DNA of 64,000 nucleotides from Carallia brachiata (lineage: Eukaryota > Streptophyta > Magnoliopsida > Malpighiales > Rhizophoraceae): contig JADCRB010000028.1 of NCBI GenBank assembly GCA_021464245.1, positions 1,855,870-1,919,869 of the forward strand, read 5' to 3'. The position numbers and the translations under genes were made by a program. Shown here in pieces: positions 21,960-33,203 of this stretch. The notes beneath the pieces are model-generated. The model was not told where the DNA came from and searched no databases. It was given only the letters and a program-made list of their open reading frames with translations. The number at the start of each line of letters is the position of its first letter. The first letter of the stretch is position 1.

Positions 21960-23145
21960 CGTAACTGAGGCTCTCTCATGCCCTGCTAAAGACCAATGGA
22001 CAAAGGCGATGGAAGAAGAGATGGAATCTATGAAATCTAATCATGTATGGGACTTCATAGATTTGCCTCAAGGGCACAAAGCTATTAGGAACAAATGTGT
22101 TTTCAAAATTAAGCATAAGGCAGATAGATCCATCGAAAGGTATAAGGCCGCTTAGTGGCAAAAGGTTATACTTAACAAGTGGGTATAGAATATGAGGAAA
22201 CATTCTCTCCAATGGTAAAGTTTACCTCAATTCGCCTAATTCTGGTTATAGTTGCAAGTATGGACTTAGAATTACATCAGATGGATGTTAAAACTGCTTT
22301 TTTCAATGGAGAGCTAGTCGAAGAAATCTATGTAGAACAACCAATAGGCTTTGTTGTTAAAGGCCAAGAGGATAAAGTTTGTAAATTCGAAAGATCTATT
22401 GACGACCTAAAACAATTGTCTAGGCAATGGTATTTAAGATTCCATCATACAATAATTTCACATGACTTCACAATAATCAATGAGGATTATTGTGCGTATA
22501 TCAAGAAATCTAGAAGCAAATTTGTGATTCTATCTCTATATGTAGATGGCATTCTACTAGTTGGAAATGATAAGGAGTTTGTTACCATATTAAGGAATGG
22601 TTGTCTTCTAGTTTTGAGATGAAAGACATGGGTGAGGCAGCTTACATTTTAGGAGTAAAGATCCGCAGAGATTGTTCTAAAACTTTTGCTCTACCACAAG
22701 AGCCTTACATTCATAAAATCCTTGAGCGATTTAGAATGGAAAACTGCAAACCCGTTAACACTCCATTAGCAAAAGGCGATGGTCTTAACCTTGAAATGTG
22801 TCCTAAAACCCAACAAGAGCGCGAAGAAATGAGGAATATTCGTACTCCAATGTAGTGGGTTGGATGATGTACGCCATGTTGTGCACTAGTCATAACATTT
22901 GTTATGCCATGGGATTGGTGATTCATTACCAATCAAACCAGGAAATAAACATTGGCAAGCTGCAAAGAGAATAATTCGGTATCTCAAAGGCACTGCAAAT
23001 TATTCCTTGTGCTATCGAGGAAATGATTTACATGTAATTGGCTATTCAAATGCTGATTAGGAGGAGACATAGATGAATGTAAATTAATATCAGGATATGT
23101 GTTCTTGCTAAATGGTGGCACTATATCATGGAGTAGCAAGAAGCA
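21960..23145 (+). pseudogene. Copia reverse transcriptase and partial RNase H (element D)
   Basis: From 22179 a 147-codon frame reads EYEETFSPMVKFTSIRLILV, HQMDVKTAFFNGELVEEIYV and LSLYVDGILLVGND. The family active site is YVDD; here it is YVDG, so a metal-binding Asp is lost. Frame 22601-22855 continues the thumb (FEMKDMGEAAYILGVKI, PYIHKILERF). RNase H fragments near 23040-23140 read GYSNAD-like, SGYVFLLNGGTISWSSKK and stop at the Rep850 junction. Confidence 0.9.
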
Positions 23146-26100
23146 AACTAGCAAGGGATGTTAACTGGGTAAGCACTCTAACTGTTGCACTATACAACAT
23201 GGTCGACAGTTGCATGGGATGGCAGCAAGGAGTTTAGGTCCTAGTCCCTCAACCAAAAAGCACGATAGAGTGGTTGACACCTTGCACCAATAGCCTTGCA
23301 CCGTCTCGTTGAATCAGTAAGTGATGTTATAGGAAGATCAGCCAAGGCATTGGCCACCAAAGATGGCTTAAAAACAACAAAGGAATGCACCTAAAGCATG
23401 TTGGCTTCGAACAAGTTGCTGCCTGCGAGCATGCTCCACCCACGTTGTTGCCCGCAAGGGAGGTTAGAAAAGAAAGCTAGGAAGGGATGTGAGTAAGGGA
23501 CAGAGGCGAATAGCAGTGGCTTGGGATGGCCCCAGCACGCTACTCGTTGGGTCAATTGTGGGCGCAATGAGCTACTTGTCGTGTTGCACATGTTGGTGCC
23601 TCTAAGGGAGGTTACCAAGGCAAGCTAGGAAAGGAGGCCAGCAAGGCAGTGGGGCCAACCAAGGGAGCTTTGCATGGGATGGAGGCCAGCCAAGGGAGGC
23701 TAACAAGGCAAGCTTAGGAGAGAGGTTAGCGAGGGAGAAGGGCTAGCAGCACGCAACTTGCTGCCCATCTAGTCAGCAACATGCAAGTAGCATGCTGGAG
23801 GGAGCAGCGAACGCATGCAGTGTGCTGCACATTCGCCTAGCAACGCACTGCACCCAACCAGCAGGCTGTGTGTCTACCCAACTGCGGATGTGAGGGAGTA
23901 GTGCCCGCATAGTGAACTGCTTGTTTGCCTTGTAGCGCACAATGGGTTGCTTATCTATCACCCAGCATGGGAGGTTAGCCTGGGAGGCCAATAAGGTAGG
24001 CTAGCAGGGATGTTAGCCAGGTGGGACTCTAACCGTTGCACTGTACGACATGCTCAATAGTTGTATGGGATTGCAGCAAGGAGGATTGGTCCTGGTCCCT
24101 CAACCAAAGAGCATGATAGAGATGTTGTTACCTTGTGCCAACTCCCTTGCACTGACCTGTTGGCTTAGCAAGTGGGGTTATGGGAATATCGGCCAGGGCA
24201 TTGGCCACTAAAGCGGGCTTAAAAATGACTATGGAATAGACTAAAACATACTTGGCTCCGCTCAAGTTGTTGCCCGAAGCATGCCCTGCACACGTTGCTG
24301 CCCGCAAGGGAAGTGAGAAAGAGAAGCTAGGAAGGGATGCAAGAAAAGGAGGGAGGCTAGCAGCGCACACATTAGGTTGCTTCTCGCTACACATGTTGGT
24401 GCCTCTAAGGGAGGTTAGCTAGGCAAGTGAGGAAGGTAGGTTGGCAAGGGAGTGGGGCCAACGAAGCATCGTTAGCAAGGGTGGGAGGCCAACTAAGGGA
24501 GGATAGCAAGGCAAGCTTGGGAGGGAGGCCAACTAAGGGAGGCTAGCAAGGCAAGCTTGGGAGTGAAGCTACCAAGGGAAGGGGCTAGCAGCGTGTGCTA
24601 GTCAGGCTAGCAGCACGCATCTTGCTGCCCATCTAGTCAGCAACATGCAAGTAGCATGCTGGAGGGAGCAGCGATCGCATGCAGTGTGCTGCACGTTCGC
24701 CTAGCAACGCACTGCACCCGACCAGCATGCTGTGCGTCTGCCCAACTACGCATTTGAAGGAGTAGTGCCCGCGTAGTGAACTGCTTGTTTGCCTTGTAGC
24801 GCACAATGGGTTGCTTATCTATCGCCCAACATAGGAGGTTAGCCTAGGAGGCCAATAAGGTAGGCTAGCAGGGGATGTTAGCCAAGTGAGCACTCTAACC
24901 GTTGCACTGCACGACATGCTCAATAGTTGTATGGGGTTGCAGCGGAGGATTGGTCCTAGTCCCTCAACCAAAGAGCAAGATAGACATGTTGTTACCTTGT
25001 GCCAACTCCCTTGCACTGACCTGTTGGCTTAGCAAGTGGGGTTATGGGAATATCAGCCAGGGCATTGGCCACCAAAGCAGGCTTAAAAATGACTATGGAA
25101 TAGACTAAAAGCATACTTGGCTCCGCTCAAGTTGCTGCCCCGAAGCATGCCCTGCACACGCTGCTACCCTCAAGGGAAGTGAGAAAGAGAAGCTAGGAAG
25201 GGATGCAAGAAAAGAAGGGAGGCCAGCAGCGTATACATTAGGTTGCTTCTCGTGCTACACATGTTGGTGCCTCTAAGGGAGGTTAGCCAGGCAAGCTAGG
25301 AAGGTAGGCCGGCAAGGGAGTAGGGCCAACGAAGCATCATTAGCAAGGGTGGGAGGCCAACTAAGGGAGGCTAGCAAGGCAAGCTTGGGAGTGAAGCTAG
25401 CAAGGGAAGGGGGCTAGCAGCGTGCTGTTCGACAGGCCAGCAACGCGCATATGCTGCTCGTCTGGTTAGCAACATGCGCACAGCATAATAGAGGGAGTAG
25501 CCAACGCGAACATTGTGCTGCGCGTCTGCCCAGTAGCGTGCAGCTTGCGCCCAGCGGGCAGCACTTCTGTCCAGTAGCACAATGGTGCTCACACAGCGTG
25601 CTGGAGGGAGCAGCAAGCACGCGTAGCCTGTTGCATGTCTGCCCAGCAGCACTCATGCAGCAGCTCCTTGTCTACCCAACGGCAATCTAGAGTGCATGGC
25701 ATGCTGCTTATTGAATGCCCAGCATGGGAGGTTAGCATGGGAGGCCAGTAAGGTAAGCTAGCAAGGGATGTTAGCTGGGTAAGCACTCTAACTGTTGCAC
25801 CGCACAACATGCTCGGCAATTGCGAGGGGTGGCAGCAAAGAGGGTAGGTCCTTTTCCCCTGACCAATGAGCATGATAGAGTTTTTGGCACTGTGCACTAG
25901 CTTCCTTGCACTTACCTATTAACTAACAAGTGAGGTTATGGGAAGATCGGTCAAGCCATTCAGGACCAAAGAGGGCTTAAAAAATAGTTAAGAAACAGAC
26001 TTGGAGCATGCATGGCTCCTCACAATTTACTACTCGTAAGCATGCTCCACGCACATTGCTACCCAAAAAGAGGTTTAAAAGGAAAGCTAGGAAGGGATAC

Positions 26101-27775
26101 AAGTAAGGGATGGAGGTTGGCAGTGCGCTATGTCATGTACAGCATGTTGCTTGTCCAGCTAACAGTGCACGCAACAGCCTGCTCGTCGCACTACACATGT
26201 TGGTGGATCTAGGGGGTGTTAATAAGGAAAGCTAAGAAGGAAGGCCAGCAAGGGAGCTAGGTCAACCAAGGGAGGGTAGCAAGGAAGGGAGGCCAGCCAA
26301 GGGAGGCTACCAAGGCAAGCTTGAGAGGGGGGCCAACCAAGGAAGGCTAGCAAGGCAAGCTAGGAAGGGATGCTAGCATGGGAGAGGTGCTAGCAATGCA
26401 GAGCATGCTGCTTGTCTAGCCATCAATGCGTATGTAGTGTGCTAGAGTAAGTAATAAGCGCACGTAGTGGGCTGCGCGACTGCCAATCAATGCGATGGAG
26501 GGCGCAGCGTGAACTTAGCGGCAGCGCATTCACTCAACAACTTAGCAAGCTACTTGTCTGTCCTATAGCGAGCTAGAGAATTCGACAAGCAGCTCATCGA
26601 GTGGCCATCACGGGAGGTTAGCATGAGAGGCTAGTAAGGTGGGCTAGCATGGGATGTTCACTGGGTAGGCACTACAACCGTTACGTTGCACAACATGCTC
26701 GACAGTTGCATTGGGTGGCAGCTAAGCGGTTACGTCCCAGTCCCTCGACCAAAGGGCATGATAGAGTTGTTGGCACGTTATACTGACCCGTCGTCTTTAC
26801 AATCGAGGTTATGGGAAGATTATTGAAGGCATTGGACGCCAAAGAGGGCTTAAAAATGGCTAAGGAATAGACTTGGAGCATGCTTGGCTCTGCACAAGTT
26901 GCTACCCGTAAGCATGCTCCTCACATGTTGTTACCCGCAAGAGAGATTAAAAAAGAAAGGTAGGAAGGGATGCGAGCAAGAGATGGAGGCTAGCAGCGCG
27001 CTAGGGCGTGGGGTTCGCCCAGCAGCACGCCCCCAGTAGGGAACGCGTATACCCAATAGCGCGCTGGAGGGAGTGGCGTGCGCACAACGAGCTACTCATC
27101 TGCCCAACTGTGCGCTAGAGCACGCGGCGGATTGCTCCTTGAGCGCCCAGCATGGGAGGTTAGCAAAAGAGGTCACAGTAGGCTACCAAGGGATATTAGC
27201 CAAGTAAGCACTCTAATTGTTGTGCCACACAACATGCTTAATAGTTGCATGGTGTGGCAATGAAGAAGTTAGGTCCTAGTCTTTCAACCAAAGGCCATGA
27301 TAGAGTTGTTGGCACCTTGCCCCAACTCCCTGGCACCGTCCCATTGACTCAGTAAGCGATGTTATAGGAAGATCATCCAAGGCATTGGCAACCAAAGAGG
27401 GCCTACAAAAGGCTAATTAATAGACTTGGACCATGCTTGGCTTTGCACAAGTTTCTGCCCTCAAGCATGGTCCACACACGTTGTGCCTGCAAGGGAAGTT
27501 AAAGAGGAAAACTAGAAGGGATCCGAGCCAAGTAGGTAGGCTAGCAGCATGTTGGGGCACGAGCTGCATGCTACTCATCAAGCCAGTAGTGTGCACAACG
27601 GGCTACTCATCGTGCTACACATGTTGATGCCTCTAAGGGAGGTCAGCAATGCAAGCTACGAAGGGAGGCCAGCATGGGAGGGCAGCGAACGTAGGGAGGT
27701 TAGTAAGGGAGGGAGGCTAGCAAGGCAGACTTGGGAGGGAGGCCAACCAAGGGAGGCTAGCGAGGTGTCACAAGG
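23146..27775 (+). repeat. Rep850 array, block 5 (+)
   Basis: Core landmarks occur at about 23170, 24022, 24887, 25780, 26666 and 27205. Spacings are 852, 865, 893, 886 and 539 bp, the last unit being short of its CpG-rich and subrepeat part. The second and third units are nearly identical (see the 23735-25430 entry). The array begins at the truncated copia RNase H and ends GGAGGCTAGCGAGG against the LTR of element E. Confidence 0.88.
23735..25430 (+). repeat. Recent tandem duplication of one Rep850 unit
   Basis: About 865 bp starting at GCAGCACGCAACTTGCTGCC (23737) is repeated from about 24607 with only scattered differences. Shared private variants include GTCAGCAACATGCAAGTAGC, CTTGTTTGCCTTGTAGCGCA, CCTGTTGGCTTAGCAAGTGG and GACTATGGAATAGACTAAAA, all absent from other monomers. 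The first copy carries one extra 40-bp subrepeat (24500-24550). This implies unequal exchange or slippage far more recent than the rest of the array. Confidence 0.85.
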
Positions 27776-28614
27776 CTAATTTCCTCACTCAAAGTTTTGC
27801 CCTGTGATGGCACTAAGTCAAACTTAGTCTCTGCCAACTGCACACACAGGATTTGCACAATAAACTTTGCGAACAGGCACACAACTCACACACTTAGGAG
27901 AGACAAGAGCATGCTGAAACCTTTCCCAACCTTTATTACTTCAACTCAAGTAATACAAGGGACAACATCAATGAACTCTCAGCAGTGTTTCACCCTTTCT
28001 CTTAGAGTGATATCTCTCTCACTAAGTACAAATGACAACCCATAGGGTCTATATGCAGTTAACATGCCCAACTATCAAGGGCTTAAGATAACCATTATTT
28101 CCCCATGATCTCAATCATGGCTGATAACCCTGATCTTTCCACAATCTTATCCACGACATGATATTGATAAGCCTTATCTTCCCACGATCATCTATCACTT
28201 GATTTGGATAAGTCTTATCACCCACGATCCTTAGCCATGTATGATCTGATGAGCATTATCCCGATGGTCGGCCAACCAACTAGAGCCATGCCCGAACATC
28301 CCCACATTCCACACTTCGCAAGAGAATCGGTGCCACATAGTGCCATGCAGACTTGGCCAAGACCCAGTCTTGTGTTTTGGGCATCTTGGCCCTAGCCCCT
28401 GGCCCATCTGATGGAGCCCACGAACATGTAGCCCAACATCCTTTGTCCACCCAAGCCTTGGTCTACCTTGGGGCCCACTTGTAGGCCCATGCCTACCTGA
28501 CCCTCTTAGCTTTCACCTTGCCTCAAAGAGTGCCCAACCACTCCAAAGTCCCATGCCAAGAATTGGCGCAAGGTGCCACTAACTCTAGCAAGTTAAGTGT
28601 TCTTGGGACTAACA
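27776..28614 (-). repeat. 3' LTR of element E (839 bp)
   Basis: In element orientation it runs TGTTAGTCCC (28614) to CTTGTGACA (27776). It carries the same U3 GATAAG direct repeats (28110-28230 plus strand) and R region as the other LTRs. The outer flank is CTAGCGAGG of Rep850. Confidence 0.87.
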
Positions 28615-28639
28615 AACAACCCCTCGCTTGTTAAAGCCA

Positions 28640-29982
28640 ACGTCCTTGTGGTAGGGTAGGTAGGTAGCCTTCTACCTGATTCTCGAATACCATAGAGTCA
28701 CATCTTTTCCCAGCTCGCCTCACTGTCTTGGGCATTCTTCCACTTGACCAAGTACTCAACCCGCCTATTCTTCGTACTTTGTCTCTGCATCCAGTGGTCC
28801 AGGATTCTCTCCACTTCATGTTAGAACTTAGTCCTGATTATAGGGGGAGCACACCGTGCTTGTTTCCTTAGAGGCTCATCACCTATTTCCTCATGGAAGG
28901 GCTTCAAAAAACTCACATGGAAGGTTGGATGCACCTGCAACCTTTCTGGGAGTTACAACCTGTATGCAACATTACCAACTCTTTTCACCCTATGAAGGGA
29001 CCGTCATACTTAGGAATCAGCCAACGATGCACTGACTTTCTTGTAATTTTCTTCCAAATCTGGGGAATAAGTTTCAGCAACACCTTATCGCAAACTTGGA
29101 ACTGCATGTCCCTCCTTCCTTGGTCCGCATACTTTTTCATCGCTTGGCTACCTTGTTTAAGCTATCCTAGGCCTCACATGCTGCTTTTGCTTAGAACAGG
29201 CATATCGGTGTGTTGTTGGACATCTCCCTCACAAGCTAGTCCTACCACAATATTAGGAGTAAGGGGCTACTACTGTATAGCTAGCTCAAAGGGACTCATA
29301 CCTGTGGAAGAGGACCTATGAAGATTGTTGAAAATTGGGTAGAGTCCAACTACTCAAGCCAATTCCTCTGGCTTGTAGTCACGTATTGTTGAATATACTC
29401 CTCTTGTAGACCATTGATCTACTCTACCTGGCCATCAGTTTGAGGATGATTGCCAGCAGAGAACTTCAACTTCAAACCCATCATGTTGAACAATGAGGTC
29501 CAGAACCTGCTTGTGAAGCAATGATCTTGATCGTTCATGATATCTTCTAGCAATGCAAAATACTTCACTACCTGCTTGTAGAAAAGTTCTGCAGTTGTTT
29601 CTGCTTGACATGATGAGGGGGCAGGAATGAATACCGCATACTTGGAGAATCGATATACCACCAGCATGACAGATCCCATGCCATCAACCTTCAAAAACCA
29701 ACCATTGAAATCCATAGAAATTGATACCCATGGTTTCGTAGGAATGGGTAGCAACTGCAACAAACCTGCCTCTCTTTGCCACTCTGTCTTGTCCTACTGA
29801 CAAGTGATGCACGTGTTGATAAATGCCTCGACGTCTTCTTCCATCTTTGGCCAATAGTAGCTGCGGGATAGTAAGGCCATCATCCTCCCAACACCAGGAT
29901 GACTAGCCCACAGTGAATCATAGGACTCCCGTAGTATCTCCTTCTTAACGCCACCACTAAGAACATACAAACTATTGCCCAT
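28640..29982 (-). pseudogene. Integrase and chromodomain (element E)
   Basis: The zinc-binding region (29982-29794) reads KEILRESYDSLWASHPGVGR and ends CITCQ; the first His is Tyr as in element C. The core (29763-29419) has SMDFNGWFLKVDGMGS (first Asp), VVYRFSKYAVFIPAPSS, MNDQDHCFTSRFW (second Asp) and HPQTDGQVE. Downstream pieces include the C-terminal domain and, near 28690-28820, a chromodomain with RRVEYLVKWKNAQDSEASWE across frame breaks. It is a remnant and could not act as it stands. Confidence 0.86.
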
Positions 29983-29999
29983 AGCATGTAAAAAACCAT

Positions 30000-30870
30000 C
30001 ATCTAGCCAGTATCTCCTTACGACACCCTCCTAGACTTGCTGTACCACTTGCTAATATGTGGCATCATGAGGGGCCTGCACCCTAATTTTGTGCAGTAGG
30101 TCACTCTGCACTTGAGTGAGGGTATCACCAGTCTCTTGCACTTGTCGGCGACTTTCAGCATCTGTGGTTTGATTGTGCCTTTTTCGCTTCTGTTCTCACG
30201 TGAAATCATACGCCAAGAACTCCTGCCACCATGCCTGCTATGAAGAAATCTTTTTCTGAGTCTAGAAGAATGTGTTAGCCATATTTTCGGTCCAAACCAT
30301 GAACTTGGTACACAAAAATACACCCTCCAAGTGCGAAGGTAACACACTACTGCAAGCTTCTCCCTCTTGTGGGCTGAATGTTGCTGCTTTGCTTCATTGA
30401 GTTTTTGGCTCTTATAGGCAATAGGGTGGCCTTCTTACACCAACATGCCTCCAATGGCTTTGTTTGAGGCATTGATCAGCACACTGAAAGGCAACTCGAA
30501 ATCTAGCAACCTCAGGACTGGCTCCATGGACACCGCTGCCTTCAATTTGCCTAATGCTTCTTGCTAATTAGTGGTTCACCTCCATGGTTTGTCCTTCTTG
30601 AGCAAGTCTATAAATGGGGCTACTTTTTTAGAGTATCACTGCACAAACTTCCTGCAATAGTTAGGCATGCCAAGAAAATTCCTCAACTCAGACTTTCGTA
30701 AGGGGTGACCATTCCACTATTGTCTGGACTTTTCTCTCATCCATCTTAACTTGCCCTTGACTCATCCTATGCCAAAAGAACATAATCTCACACTGGGCAA
30801 ACTCACGCTTTTCTTTTTTCACATATAACTGGTGCTCTCTCGACCTAGACAACACCAACCTCAGGTCAAG
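30000..30870 (-). pseudogene. RNase H and connection (element E)
   Basis: Readable blocks across stops and shifts include CQEALGKLKAAVSMEPVLRL and NASNKAIGGMLV (Asp of the usual LTDASDKA changed to Asn in this reading), followed by KEKLAVVCYLRTWRVYFCV and FQTQKKISS-like text. Frame breaks occur about every 100 bp. A gap near 30870 has removed the segment that encodes [10 protein letters not shown] in the other copies, linking reverse transcriptase straight to the thumb end. Confidence 0.72.
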
Positions 30871-31398
30871 GAATCACTATACACAAAAATATCATCAAGA
30901 TATAAAACCACAAAATGGTCAATAAACTCATAAAACACATCATTCATCAAATTACAGAAAGTAGCGAGGGCATTAATCAAACTGAATGGCATCACTAGGA
31001 ATTTGTAGGAGCCATATCAAGTGATGCACATGGTTTTCCATTTATTTCCTTCTGTAATTCTGACCTGCCAATATCCAAACCGTAGATCAAGTTTGGTGAA
31101 GTACGAGTCTTTTGCCAGCCTATAAAACAAGTCCGCTATCAATGGAATAGGGTACTTGTTTTTTACCATCACCTTGTTCAACACCCTGTGATCCACACAC
31201 ATTTGTATGGAGCCATTGTGTTTCCTCTGAAATAACATCGAGGCACCATATGGCACTTTGGAGGGCTGAATTAGGCCTGCATCCAGCAACTTTGTCAACT
31301 ACTTCCTCAGTTCTACGAACTCTAGCGGGTCTATATGGTATGGGGCTTGTGCTAGTGGTTTGGAACCAGGCACCAAATCGATCTTGTGGTTAGTGGCA
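30871..31398 (-). pseudogene. Reverse transcriptase (element E), YLDD retained
   Basis: Frame 31298-31017 reads [60 protein letters not shown] and ends at a stop after MCIT. The same phase continues with YGSYKFLVMPFSLINALATF and FVVLYLDDIFVYSD (near 30890). The metal-binding YLDD is intact, unlike element C. The domain is then truncated by a small deletion. Confidence 0.85.
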
Positions 31399-31402
31399 CG
31401 CC

Positions 31403-32060
31403 TCAGGGGAAGACACTTGGGAGTTCAGGAGGCATAACGTCAATGAACTCACCCAACAGATCTATAATACTATTAGGCACCTCCACAACAACACCTTGTT
31501 TGATCTCCAACAAAGCTGCAAGGTAGGTGACTTCTCCCTTCTTCAAGCCATGCTCCATCTGTATAGTTGACAATATACCACTCGACTTCCTACCAATACT
31601 AGAATAGGGAGTGAACGTTCTAGAGACAAAACAGGGACAATCCTCATGCATGATCATAAGACTACCCAATTGAGGCAACAAAGCAACCTTTCCATTCACA
31701 AAGAAATTAACTCCTATTATAGCGTCAAAATCATCCAAAGATACCACAGTGAAGTTAAGCTTACCAAACCAACTACCCATAGTTGTATCCACACCAAGTA
31801 TCATGCTGATCACCTCCCGCGCTGTTGAATTGACTACCTTCATTCGACTCCCAGTCTTAGTAACTTTTAGACCCACTGACTCCACCATCTTCTCAGCAAC
31901 GAAGTTGTGGATAGCACCCATGTTAGCCATCGCCATCAACTTTTTATTACTAGCCCGATCTGCACATACATCAAACTGGATTGTGGGGCACATCCAGCTT
32001 GCACAGCACTCACCAATTGTAGAGGATTGACACGATAGGGGCCAACATCATCTGAGATGC
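31403..32060 (-). pseudogene. Aspartic protease and linker (element E), catalytic Asp lost
   Basis: A 196-codon frame (31993-31403) covers a gypsy retropepsin. The active-site block, normally D[ST]GATHNF, reads NMGAIHNFVAEKMVESVGLK, with Asn for the catalytic Asp. Downstream are VDTTMGSWFGKLNFTVVSLD, FDAIIGVNFFVNGKVALLPQ and the linker HGLKKGEVTYLAALLEIKQG ending DVMPPELPSVFP. The frame is open but the enzyme should be dead. In element G the Asp is present (VDAGATHNFV). Confidence 0.87.
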
Positions 32061-32084
32061 CACTTTCCTCAACAATTATGGCAC

Positions 32085-33063
32085 TTAAATTCTCCCTCTA
32101 AGGTCACTCGTTGGCCCTATTTGGTCTATTACACATGAAACAACTAAAGTTAGACTTGCCTTTGCCTTGTTCCTGGTGGACGGCTTTGCCTTTATCCTTA
32201 CCACCACTATTATGCTTATCCTTCTTGCCCTCCTCCTTCTTCTTGCCCTTGTCCTTAGGCTACTTCCCAACATCAAAATCAGGTGTCTTGTTGAATTGAA
32301 AATCAACTAAACCATCAGCCGCAGCCGTTGTAGACGGTAGGTCCTTCACACCTTGCCTTCTAAGCTCAAGTTGAGCCCACGGTTGAAGACCCGATAGGAA
32401 GTTGAAAAGCTTGTCCTCCTCTGACATGTTCCAGACATCAAGCATCAAGGAACTAAATTCCTTCACATAGTCGTGTACTGTGCCACTTTGCTTCAACTTC
32501 TTCTGGGATTGCCTCGCAACCCATGGTTTGTTGCAGGGCAAGAACTGGTCCTTCAACTCATTTTTTTGGGGCTCCCATGTCTCGATCTTAGGTCTGCCTG
32601 TACATGCATTGCCATCCAACCGAGTCCGCCACCATAGCTTAGCATCCTTGGCTAGATACATGCTGGCCAGATTGACCTTATCGTTGTCTGGCACTTGGGT
32701 AGCTTTGAAGTACTGCTCCATATCCCACAAAAAATTCTCGATCTGTTTGCCATCTCTCACTCTCTCGAAGGCTTTAGGCTCGGGTACCTTTATCTTGGTC
32801 AAGCCCTCCATGATAGCTCCGCCTAGTTGAGAGGCTCCAGCCTTCTTGAGGATGGCTATCGCTATTGCCAACTCATCAAGCCGAGAAGCTGTATGTTTAG
32901 AGGCCACCACCTCTTATTGTTGCTGTAGATCGATGATGTGCTGCTCATAATGATTCAACGTTTGGAGCACGGTGAGCTGCGGATCCTCCAGAAGTTCAGC
33001 AAGTACCTCAAAGAGCTTGGCTATGTGCTCACGTATTGCATCGAGACCGAAACCACTAGCCAT
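32085..33063 (-). pseudogene. Gag with degraded zinc knuckle (element E)
   Basis: ATG at 33063 opens MASGFGLDAIREHIAKLFEV. After one in-frame TAA (about 32912) a 216-codon stretch continues with the retrotransposon-gag domain: KVPEPKAFERVRDGKQIENF, LWDMEQYFKATQVPDNDKVN, SMYLAKDAKLWWRTRLDG, VHDYVKEFSSLMLDVWNMSE and FNFLSGLQPWAQLELRRQGV. A Lys-rich segment follows. The zinc knuckle reads CFMCNRPNRANE then stop, missing the usual His and the last Cys. This is the best preserved gag in the window. Confidence 0.88.
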
Positions 33064-33078
33064 TGCTCAAACCTTTAT

Positions 33079-33090
33079 ACTCTGATACCA
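33079..33090 (-). promoter_or_regulatory. Primer-binding site of element E
   Basis: On the minus strand TGGTATCAGAGT follows the LTR edge TGACA plus GC. Eleven of twelve bases match the initiator Met tRNA complement. Confidence 0.83.
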
Positions 33091-33203
33091 GCTGTCACAC
33101 GGCTAATTTCCTCACTCAAAATTTTGCCTGGTGTTAACACTAAGTTGCACTTAGTCTCAGCCAACCGCACACAGGATTTGTCAATGAACTTTATAGGTCT
33201 TGC

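Larger units (their letters stand above)
19574..23145 (+). mobile_element. Ty1/copia element D, degenerate gag-pol without LTRs
   Basis: Domain order is gag, zinc knuckle, protease, GAG-pre-integrase, integrase, reverse transcriptase, RNase H. Integrase before reverse transcriptase identifies Ty1/copia. Each domain is interrupted by stops and frameshifts. The 3' end is cut inside RNase H, after TGGAGTAGCAAGAAGCAAAC, where Rep850 resumes at about 23146. No LTR was found on either side. It is the only copia coding region in the window and occupies part of the spacer of the large inverted duplication. Confidence 0.92.
27776..33203 (-). mobile_element. Gypsy chromovirus element E, nearly full length
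   Basis: Minus-strand order: 5' LTR remnant (33203-33093), primer-binding site (33090-33079), gag (ATG at 33063), protease, reverse transcriptase, RNase H, integrase, chromodomain, polypurine-like region and 3' LTR (28614-27776). It keeps the longest gag and protease frames of the window and a YLDD reverse transcriptase motif, but has stops throughout. The 5' LTR is cut to 111 bp where element F begins, with a short scrambled repeat (TTGCATAGAACGGGCAAACT at 33207 and again at 33281) at the join. Confidence 0.92.
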
